Positions 1 to 5,488 of a stretch of DNA of 9,514 nucleotides are shown here, one piece after another. Positions within the stretch are counted from its first letter, which is position 1; every line of letters begins with the position of its first letter. This DNA comes from JANQLU01 sp964434955 (GTDB lineage Bacteria > Planctomycetota > Planctomycetia > Pirellulales > Pirellulaceae). The notes beneath the pieces were generated by a model. It saw only the letters and a list, made by a program, of their open reading frames with translations, did no database searches and was not told where the DNA came from. The stretch is taken from assembly GCA_964434955.1 (NCBI GenBank), contig CAYSXI010000201.1, positions 1 to 9,514 on the forward strand. The letters run 5' to 3'. Position numbers and translations under genes: made by a program.

Positions 1-1063
1 CAATGGAATCGAGAATGCGATCGATCCAGTCGTCGAAGTTCTCTGGCATCGGCAAGCCGACAAATACGTCGTTGCCTCTGGAAGAAATGTTGAGCGACTT
101 GATGGCTTTAAGCGTTTGCTGTTGGACGTATTGATCACCCTCGGATTCCTGGAATCGAATATCGTTGATCATTTGCCCAATCACCGAATGCCAGACAGCA
201 TTCATCATCCTTTGTGTTTGCCGGGCGGCGTCTGCGTAATTCGTTTCAAATCGCAAAATCACCAGCCAATTCTTGCGAAAATTTATCTTGGCTTCGACCG
301 AATCGGCGTATTTCAAAACGCGGTAAATCCCCCAGGTTTGCTCCCTCGCGGCAAGGTTTCTGACCGGAGCCATCTCGGAGACGATCACCATATCGTCATG
401 GATGGGAGCGTCCTTGAATTTGTCGAGCCAATTGGCAATCGGTGTTTGAAGGTGGGGCTTCGATTTTTCGTTTTTGATTCGGTGGCTGGTCGAGAACAGA
501 AAGGTGTTGGAATCAATTCGCCAAATGGAGACACCTTTTGAATTCACGTTCTCGAGCAATATTCGGTCGCGGAAGGTGGTTGGTTCTAATTCCAGTTCCA
601 GGAACCGATTCGCAAACTCCTCAATTTGTGAATCGTCGACGGGCTCGCGAAACGAAATGGCCCCTTCGAATTTCTCGAACCACTCGCTGGTCATTTGATC
701 AAAGTCGACTTCCGTGGTGTCAGGGATTCGCCAGTTTGGCAACAGCCCGACAAGCCAGTCGATTTCGGCGAAGTCATCGAGATTCCAACTTGATTCCGCG
801 TCGTGCAGCCCGGCATCAATCAACTCGCCAAATCCAGAAGCCGCAATCGTCTGCGGATTCGCATAGACCAAAGTCATCGAGTTTCGACTCACCAGACGCG
901 ATAGCTCTTCGACACGTTGCTCGTGTGTTAACTCGGTGATTTGCAGATCGACCGTTTTTTGGGTTGAATCTTCCATCTTCTTGGGCTGCGAGAAGAGGAG
1001 TACCAGGAATGCTGCAAATCCGAACGCAAAGACTGCGATCGCGCCCATTTTGGCATACAACAT
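1..1063 (-). CDS. Membrane-anchored protein of unknown function (3' end beyond the left edge)
   Basis: I do not recognise this family. The frame is open without a stop from an ATG at 1063-1061 to the left edge, giving 354 residues with the C-terminus missing. An AGGAG ribosome binding site lies at 1074-1070, six bases before the ATG, and supports this start over the in-frame ATG five codons later. Residues 7-24 form one hydrophobic stretch rich in Ala, Phe, Val and Leu, followed by Pro-Lys-Lys. This fits a signal anchor, with the rest probably outside the cytoplasmic membrane. The remainder is soluble, acidic and rich in Trp, Phe and Asp, with no Cys cluster, nucleotide-binding motif or repeat that I can see. 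It is divergent from the bL31 gene with 221 bases between the two starts, so no operon partner is visible on its 5' side. Reality of the gene is well supported; function is unknown. Confidence 0.8.
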   Translation of the reverse strand, partial: MLYAKMGAIAVFAFGFAAFLVLLFSQPKKMEDSTQKTVDLQITELTHEQRVEELSRLVSRNSMTLVYANPQTIAASGFGELIDAGLHDAESSWNLDDFAEIDWLVGLLPNWRIPDTTEVDFDQMTSEWFEKFEGAISFREPVDDSQIEEFANRFLELELEPTTFRDRILLENVNSKGVSIWRIDSNTFLFSTSHRIKNEKSKPHLQTPIANWLDKFKDAPIHDDMVIVSEMAPVRNLAAREQTWGIYRVLKYADSVEAKINFRKNWLVILRFETNYADAARQTQRMMNAVWHSVIGQMINDIRFQESEGDQYVQQQTLKAIKSLNISSRGNDVFVGLPMPENFDDWIDRILDSI

Positions 1064-1203
1064 GGTGAACTCCTGCCCAACGAAGGAAGGTTAAAATCCG
1101 CAAAACCGGCAACTAAAGATGAAGCTGCCACCAAAGGGTAGGTCACCGTTTGGGAAAATCGCCAGATTTGGAGCCGAAATCGCTCGTTTTTCAGCTGTAT
1201 TTG

Positions 1204-1219
1204 CCCGATTAAAGTCGGG
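1204..1219. promoter_or_regulatory. Short inverted repeat upstream of the bL31 gene
   Basis: CCCGA and TCGGG are perfect 5-bp arms separated by six bases (TTAAAG). The dyad lies between two divergent genes and ends about ten bases before the proposed -35 of the bL31 promoter. An operator or a leader hairpin is possible. The arms are short, so chance is also possible. It does not resemble a Zur box that I know. Confidence 0.25.
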
Positions 1220-1229
1220 TTTAGCCCTT

Positions 1230-1256
1230 TTGAGCGCCCCAAAATTCCGTTAGAAT
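1230..1256 (+). promoter_or_regulatory. Candidate sigma-70-type promoter for the bL31 gene
   Basis: TTGAGC at 1230-1235 could serve as -35 and TAGAAT at 1251-1256 as -10. The -10 is a good match, the -35 is moderate, and the 15-base spacer is short. Shifting the -35 by one base (TTTGAG) gives 16. Transcription would start near 1263, leaving a leader of about 20 bases that contains the GGAG site at 1273-1276. The call rests only on consensus matching. Confidence 0.4.
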
Positions 1257-1284
1257 CTGAAGCTTCAAATTCGGAGCAGAAAAG

Positions 1285-1572
1285 ATGCAAAAGAATATCC
1301 ATCCAGAATATAAGCAAATCGTCTTCAAAGATCGAAACGCGGATTTCGCAATTTTGACGCGTTCCACCATGAAAACCGGTGAGGAAATGATCGATTGGGA
1401 AGACGGTAACCAGTATCCCGTTGTCTACGTCGACATCTCGAGTGCCTCCCACCCGTTCTATACCGGGAAGCAACAATTTGTTGACACCATGGGTCGCGTG
1501 GACAAGTTCCGCAAGAAGTTTGGAACCGGCTACCAGAGCACACAAAAGAAGCCCAAGAAAAAGAAAAAGTAG
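1285..1572 (+). CDS. rpmE2: 50S ribosomal protein bL31, type B (zinc-free form)
   Basis: The 95-residue product is bL31, a protein of the large ribosomal subunit that helps bridge to the small subunit near the central protuberance. The family signature is plain: IHPEY near the start, FLTRSTM-like ILTRSTM at 23-29, SSASHPFYTGKQ at 52-63 and GRVDKFRKKFG at 70-80. There is no cysteine anywhere, so the four-Cys zinc site of the classical form is absent; this is the C-minus, type B paralogue. The C-terminus is a strongly basic tail of Lys residues (88-95), likely rRNA-binding. GGAG at 1273-1276 sits eight bases before the ATG. The gene is alone on its strand, with a promoter candidate just upstream and a strong terminator after it, so it is probably monocistronic. 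Type B genes are Zur-repressed in some bacteria that carry both forms; no such operator is evident here, so this may be the only bL31. Confidence 0.95.
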   Translation: MQKNIHPEYKQIVFKDRNADFAILTRSTMKTGEEMIDWEDGNQYPVVYVDISSASHPFYTGKQQFVDTMGRVDKFRKKFGTGYQSTQKKPKKKKK

Positions 1573-1599
1573 GGCAATTCTTTGCCGATCAGAATTTTC

Positions 1600-1627
1600 A
1601 AAGCCGGTCATTGGACCGGCTTTTTTT
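1600..1627 (+). terminator. Rho-independent terminator of the bL31 gene
   Basis: GCCGGTC at 1603-1609 pairs perfectly with GACCGGC at 1614-1620 around an ATTG loop. Three flanking A-T pairs extend the stem, and a run of seven T (1621-1627) follows. It starts 28 bases after the bL31 stop codon. The T run is on the + strand, so it serves the bL31 gene rather than the opposing HEAT gene. Confidence 0.93.
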
Positions 1628-1819
1628 GTGCCCAAATTCTGCCTCAGCCAAGTTTCTGAATCCGGCACCTTCGGATTTCAACCAAAGCAACCAGAATTCG
1701 CCTGGAAATCGATCGGGCAAACGAATGTCCTGGCGAACGATTGACCAAGACGGCGTTGGACCGGGAAGTGACTCGCAAAGTAGAAGGCAAAGTCGAAACG
1801 CGACTCGTTTGCCGACCGC

Positions 1820-3061
1820 CTATTTGATCAGTGCCGCATCACCGCGGCTTTGCCCAAGGGCTTTTTTGCCTTTGATCTTGTCAATTGCTTCGACGGCTCG
1901 AATCCGCAGCAGCCAATCAAGCTCCGTATTGACCAATTCTTCCAAAGCAGGAAGCGAGTCTTTGGCTTTCGGGCCAATTCGCCCCAAAGCGATCACGGCG
2001 AGCTCACGCAGTGTGATTTCCTCAGGATCCAACTCGACATACTTGATCAAGATATTGGTGGCGGACGAAGCATCTGGTCCAATCCGACCCAGCATTTCAA
2101 TTGCCTGTTCGCGCGTGTTCAACTTGGTTGCCAATTCCGTAAGAATCTTGACGGGCTGTTCTGATTCGCCGCTGATTTTGAAGTAGGCATAGGCCGCATG
2201 CGGTTGCGTGTGGAACTTTTCTTCTTCCATCAACTCTTTGATGAGTTTGAGTTGGGATTTTGCGGCTCCGCCCAAGCCCGCAACGCCCTCAAGAACACGT
2301 TCTCTTTCGAGCGTGTTGTAGGCCTCCAATCGGGGCGCAAGAATTTTCACAACATCATAATCCTTGCTCACGCCGATTCTCGCGAGTGCCTGGCCGGCCC
2401 AACCCCGAGTCGAAGCGTTTCCGTTTTTGACGATATCAATTAGCTTCGTCGCGGCTTCTTTTCCTTCCGGCCCCATCTCGATAATGACTTTACACGCGTA
2501 GAGAACGACGTGAATATTTCGGGAATCCAGGCAAGCCACAATTTGTTTGATGGCCGGTTTTGCCTTTGGCCCCATCCCGCGAAGTGCCAACAGCGACGCC
2601 ATGTTGTAGGCTTCTTTCTTGTCACCAAAATCCGCGTTGTTGATTTTGGCGGAAACCAAGTCGACGTATTTGGCCGAGGGCTGCCCGATCGCAAACGCCA
2701 TGTCACAGCCGAATCGATAGCGATCAAAATCGTCGCTTTCCAACAACGGTTTCAGGTCATCGAGCAAGCGCGAGTCCGACCTTGTCAGCATGTACTCGGT
2801 CGCTTGGCGGATTCCTATTTCTTCAGAACGCAACCCTTTTTCAATGATCGGAACCGCTTCGCTGAGATCGCCTTTGAAATAGGCAAGTTCGACAAACCCT
2901 CGAATGTTTTGAGTCGGTGAACGCGACTCCAAAAGATTCATGATTCGGGGCGGGATCTTTTGTTCCTGAAAGACATTATGGAAGGCACCGTTGAGAAAGG
3001 GTGTCAACACCACGATCCCGGATATCCAAATGATACGATTGAGTATGGGAAAATCGCCCAT
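1820..3061 (-). CDS. HEAT-repeat (PBS-lyase-like) protein with N-terminal hydrophobic segment
   Basis: This 413-residue protein is built from HEAT-like helical repeats, which form a curved scaffold for binding protein partners; no enzyme motif is visible. Repeat hallmarks of the form (L/M)G-(I/M)GP-x-A/E recur at about 160-170, 193-203, 225-230, 322-334 and 356-369, and the last helix pair is near 386-398. Residues 10-23 are hydrophobic (IIWISGIVVLT then PFL), suggesting a signal peptide or membrane anchor and a periplasmic or membrane-side location. The ATG has GGGAG at 3071-3067, five bases upstream, which supports the start. TACACT on the minus strand (3103-3098) is a possible -10, with no good -35. 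The gene is divergent from the membrane protein at 3282 (220 bases between starts) and convergent with bL31; no clear terminator is seen in 1628-1819. The fold is secure, the partner and role unknown. HEAT proteins of this type are common in planctomycetes. Confidence 0.88.
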   Translation of the reverse strand: MGDFPILNRIIWISGIVVLTPFLNGAFHNVFQEQKIPPRIMNLLESRSPTQNIRGFVELAYFKGDLSEAVPIIEKGLRSEEIGIRQATEYMLTRSDSRLLDDLKPLLESDDFDRYRFGCDMAFAIGQPSAKYVDLVSAKINNADFGDKKEAYNMASLLALRGMGPKAKPAIKQIVACLDSRNIHVVLYACKVIIEMGPEGKEAATKLIDIVKNGNASTRGWAGQALARIGVSKDYDVVKILAPRLEAYNTLERERVLEGVAGLGGAAKSQLKLIKELMEEEKFHTQPHAAYAYFKISGESEQPVKILTELATKLNTREQAIEMLGRIGPDASSATNILIKYVELDPEEITLRELAVIALGRIGPKAKDSLPALEELVNTELDWLLRIRAVEAIDKIKGKKALGQSRGDAALIK

Positions 3062-3281
3062 TCAAGCTCCCTTGCCCTCGAATTATCTCCAACCACAAGT
3101 GTACCGCACACCGGGCTAATTACCAGACATTTGGATTCAACGCCGTCGATTACGCCATTGTTTCAAATATTGTCGACTTCTTTTATGTTTATGGGTAACG
3201 CTTTGGTAACTTGCTTCACCAATAACCCGTCAAGAAAATCGAAGTGTAACCCGCTTCGTCCAATCCAAAAGAGGGCAAATC

Positions 3282-3956
3282 ATGGAAGCTTTAACGATCG
3301 GCGGCATCCTGGTTGGAATCGTGGTGTTCATCGCCGGCATCATCGCCATTGTCATTTACTTGGACAAGAAACGCCGCGAAGCCCTTGGCGGTTTTGCGGA
3401 AGAAATGGGTCTGGATTTTCAGCCAAAAGGCGATGCCGAAATGCAAAGCCAATTCTCGCGTTTCGGATTATTCAACTCCGGTCACAGCAAGAAAATCAAA
3501 AACGTGATTCGCGGTGAAACGGACGTGGCAACGATAACCATGTTTGACTACCAGTACACCGTCGGGCATGGAAAACACCAACACACCCACAAACAAACCG
3601 TCGTTACCATGGAGTCCAACGATCTCCAAATCCCCAGTTTCACGATGCGCCCCGAAGGCCTTTTCGACAAATTGGGAGGGATACTCGGATTTCAGGATAT
3701 CGACTTTGAAGAACATCCTGAGTTCTCGAAAATGTTTGTCTTGAAGGGCGAAAACGAAGTTGCGATTCGGGAATTTTTTGATCTCCCGCTGCTGGATTTT
3801 TTTGCAAGCCGAAAAGGGATCGCGTTTGAATGCCAACCGGGAATCTTTATTTACTACCGCGGCGGACGAACCGCCAAAGTCCCAGCCCTCAAAGACTTCC
3901 TCAACGAGGGATACACAGTCTACTCGACATTTCTCGAGCGACTCGAGCGAAACTAA
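3282..3956 (+). CDS. Conserved membrane-anchored protein with a His-rich loop, function unknown
   Basis: The 224-residue product has one strong transmembrane helix at residues 6-27 (Ile/Val/Gly rich), followed by DKKRR, so the C-terminal 190 residues should face the cytoplasm by the positive-inside rule. The soluble part contains NVIRGE near 74-79, then FDYQYTVG at 88-95, a histidine-rich loop HGKHQHTHKQ at 96-105 and a strand QTVVTME. Further on come IPSFTMRPEG and GFQDIDFEEHPEFS, then a final region ending in an FLNEG helix. I recall similar proteins with FDYxYTxGxGKxxxTHxQT-like motifs as unnamed hypotheticals in several phyla; that is memory, not a search. GAGG at 3271-3274 lies seven bases before the ATG. 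The gene appears monocistronic, is divergent from the HEAT gene, and is followed by tandem repeats with no + strand terminator. Metal binding by the histidines is only a possibility. Confidence 0.85.
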   Translation: MEALTIGGILVGIVVFIAGIIAIVIYLDKKRREALGGFAEEMGLDFQPKGDAEMQSQFSRFGLFNSGHSKKIKNVIRGETDVATITMFDYQYTVGHGKHQHTHKQTVVTMESNDLQIPSFTMRPEGLFDKLGGILGFQDIDFEEHPEFSKMFVLKGENEVAIREFFDLPLLDFFASRKGIAFECQPGIFIYYRGGRTAKVPALKDFLNEGYTVYSTFLERLERN

Positions 3957-3997
3957 TCCTGGGGCACCTGCCAACGAGCGCCCATCAGCAAAAAGCG

Positions 3998-4065
3998 AGT
4001 CGGACTCCAAGCACAGTCGGACTCCAAGCACAGTCGGACTCCAAGCACAGTAGGACTCCAAGCTT
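3998..4065. repeat. Four tandem copies of a 17-bp repeat
   Basis: The unit AGTCGGACTCCAAGCAC occurs three times without change (3998-4014, 4015-4031, 4032-4048). A fourth copy (4049-4065) reads AGTAGGACTCCAAGCTT, with one internal and two terminal changes. Each intact unit begins with the palindrome AGTC-G-GACT, extended in the first unit to GAGTC-G-GACTC (3997-4007). The array starts 41 bases after the stop codon of the + strand membrane protein gene and ends 20 bases before the A run of the opposing terminator. There are no spacers, so it is not a CRISPR. The exact identity of three units suggests recent slippage or amplification. Confidence 0.95.
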
Positions 4066-4085
4066 CGCCCCAAAGCCAAGTCCAT

Positions 4086-4112
4086 AAAAAAAGCCCGGAC
4101 GGGACCGGGCTT
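4086..4112 (-). terminator. Rho-independent terminator of the PEP-CTERM gene
   Basis: AAGCCCGG at 4091-4098 pairs with CCGGGCTT at 4105-4112 around a six-base loop. Read on the minus strand the stem runs into seven T (4092-4086). It begins 16 bases past the stop codon of the leftward gene. On the + strand the hairpin has no T run, so it probably does not end + strand transcripts efficiently. Confidence 0.9.
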
Positions 4113-4128
4113 GGACCAGCATTGGATT

Positions 4129-5268
4129 TTAGTTTTTCCGATTCCTGCGGCGCAAGACGGCCACCGCTCCAACCAAAGGAAATACGATCAAAGCGGAAGG
4201 TTCGGGAATCGAAACCGAGTAGGCTTCAAGCGCTTCACCGTGCACCTCAACGCCGCCTGCCGACGTTGGAGAAGCCCCGGGAGCAACAAGAATCTGACCG
4301 TCACCTTGCTGAACATTTGCAAGGTAAGTCAGTGCGTCATCGATTTCCGATGCGTAAGTAACGGGATCCGCTGCGTTCAATGCTAACAACGCAAACGCGG
4401 TCACCTGGGTACTGGCATTGCTGCCATCATTAACATCCGCCGTCGAGTTGAAAACGAAACCGCCGTTGACCGATTGGTAATTCAACAGTTCGTCAATCAA
4501 GTCCTGGGTCGAATCGGACGAAGCGTAGCGACCCGCCGTCGGATCAAGATCTTCGCCTGTCACGATGGACGCCCAGATTCCTCCAGCCAAACCGTGCAAA
4601 TCGAAGTCAGTATCGCCAACGGTTGTCGACTCAAGTGCGGTCAAGATGTTGTCCATGAGATCGTCCCGAATCGAAGTTTCACCGGCTTCGTGTGCTGCAA
4701 TTGCCGTTTTCGAAAGGTCCCAGGGAGCCAACTCGACCAACCCTTGTCCCGTACGATTCGTGACCACGCCCGAACCGTATCCGGCGGCATCGAGGTTGCT
4801 GTTTCCGTAGGACGACGTTGCCAACTTGTCCCAAAACCAAGTCTGGGCGTAATTGGAATACTGATTGTCTCCGCTCGCGACGGAGAGGGCTTCGAGAAAC
4901 AGCAAATCGTGTGTTGCAAATCTCGGGTCGCCATTGGTCCAAGTTCCGCTTGAAAGACCACCGTATCCACCGACGATAAAGTCGCCTGCTTCAACGGCCG
5001 AATTCAGGAATGACGCGTTGCCAGTTCGCTCATAGGCTCGAACCATTCCAAGGGCTGTAGCGCCTTGCGTGTTTGAAAAAATCGTGCCGCCCGAAGTCCA
5101 GGGAAACCCACCGTCGAGCGAACCACCGGAAGTGTCTTGCTCGGTCATGAGCCAGTTGCCGCCATTCACGACGAAGGCTTGACCGGAAAGGATTCCCGTA
5201 AGTGGAATCATCAACAAAAGCGCCACGACAAAAACGCGCAGCGAACGGAAATGAGAACGAAGACCCAT
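4129..5268 (-). CDS. PEP-CTERM sorted surface protein with probable alpha/alpha-toroid domain
   Basis: The 379-residue product carries an N-terminal signal peptide (basic residues 4-11, hydrophobic core 12-28, likely cleavage after GQA at 31). It also has a C-terminal PEP-CTERM signal: PEP at 355-357, hydrophobic helix about 359-372, then RRRNRK. Such proteins are recognised by an exosortase, which is not in this window. The body is Gly/Ser/Asp/Asn rich. Helical segments such as TALGMVRAYERTG (71-83), NGGFVFN (268-274), TQVTAFALLALN (287-298) and ALTYLANVQQGDG (312-324) resemble the alpha/alpha-barrel of terpenoid-cyclase-like and related proteins. No cyclase catalytic DxDD is seen, so a binding or structural role is more likely. 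The start at 5268-5266 is chosen because GGAG (5280-5277) sits eight bases upstream. A longer reading from a TTG at 5346 would bury the signal peptide and lacks a binding site. It has its own terminator and is probably monocistronic. Confidence 0.88.
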   Translation of the reverse strand: MGLRSHFRSLRVFVVALLLMIPLTGILSGQAFVVNGGNWLMTEQDTSGGSLDGGFPWTSGGTIFSNTQGATALGMVRAYERTGNASFLNSAVEAGDFIVGGYGGLSSGTWTNGDPRFATHDLLFLEALSVASGDNQYSNYAQTWFWDKLATSSYGNSNLDAAGYGSGVVTNRTGQGLVELAPWDLSKTAIAAHEAGETSIRDDLMDNILTALESTTVGDTDFDLHGLAGGIWASIVTGEDLDPTAGRYASSDSTQDLIDELLNYQSVNGGFVFNSTADVNDGSNASTQVTAFALLALNAADPVTYASEIDDALTYLANVQQGDGQILVAPGASPTSAGGVEVHGEALEAYSVSIPEPSALIVFPLVGAVAVLRRRNRKN

Positions 5269-5369
5269 CGTGCAAACTCCAAGAAGCAAATAAGGATGAG
5301 GGGTAGGAAGGAGGGCTTGCTGGTTATTCAAGAAACGAACGAACAAACGCCAAGCTCAAGAAGAGAGTA

Positions 5370-5397
5370 TTTTTAACGGATTGCTGATTGGTTGCAA
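5370..5397 (-). promoter_or_regulatory. Candidate promoter of the PEP-CTERM gene
   Basis: On the minus strand TTGCAA (5397-5392) is followed after 16 bases by TAAAAA (5375-5370). Both hexamers match the sigma-70 consensus at four of six positions. Transcription would start near 5363 and leave a leader of about 95 bases before the ATG at 5268. Consensus matching only. Confidence 0.3.
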
Positions 5398-5454
5398 CCG
5401 AATCCGACATTTTGCAAATAATTGAGTGATTTTTAAGCGGGGAGTGGACATTTA

Positions 5455-5483
5455 GGAGTCTCAATTTGCGACGCTTGGACTCC
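5455..5483 (-). other. Inverted repeat just downstream of lepA
   Basis: On the minus strand GGAGTC (5483-5478) and GACTCC (5460-5455) are perfect 6-bp arms around a 17-base loop, starting five bases after the lepA stop codon. No T run follows, so it is not a standard intrinsic terminator. It could protect the 3' end of the lepA transcript, or be chance. No better terminator for lepA was found in 5269-5488. Confidence 0.35.
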
Positions 5484-5488
5484 ACAAA

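Noticed and set aside
928..1668. A 246-residue minus-strand open frame overlapping the bL31 gene and the left-edge gene
   Set aside because: It covers the whole bL31 coding sequence, its terminator and its promoter region in antisense, and its translation has no coherent family features.
1657..1680. A small hairpin (AATCCG with CGGATT, seven-base loop) as a terminator for the HEAT gene
   Set aside because: It is 143 bases past the HEAT stop, the stem is only 6 bp, and there is no T run on the minus strand.
3193..3228. An imperfect dyad (GGGT and TTGGT arms with ACCAA and ACCC) upstream of the gene at 3282
   Set aside because: The arms are short and unevenly spaced with a long loop. It is no better than expected by chance in a 220-base intergenic region.
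3998..4065. A CRISPR array
   Set aside because: The repeats are directly adjacent with no spacers, the unit is only 17 bp, and no cas gene is nearby.
3468..4172. A 234-residue minus-strand open frame spanning the repeat array
   Set aside because: It overlaps the conserved + strand membrane protein gene, runs through the 17-bp repeats and terminator hairpin, and begins inside the PEP-CTERM gene. It has no binding site and no recognisable motif.
5269..5346. An upstream TTG start for the PEP-CTERM protein, adding 26 residues
   Set aside because: It has no ribosome binding site, places a non-typical leader before the signal peptide, and the ATG at 5268 has GGAG at good spacing.
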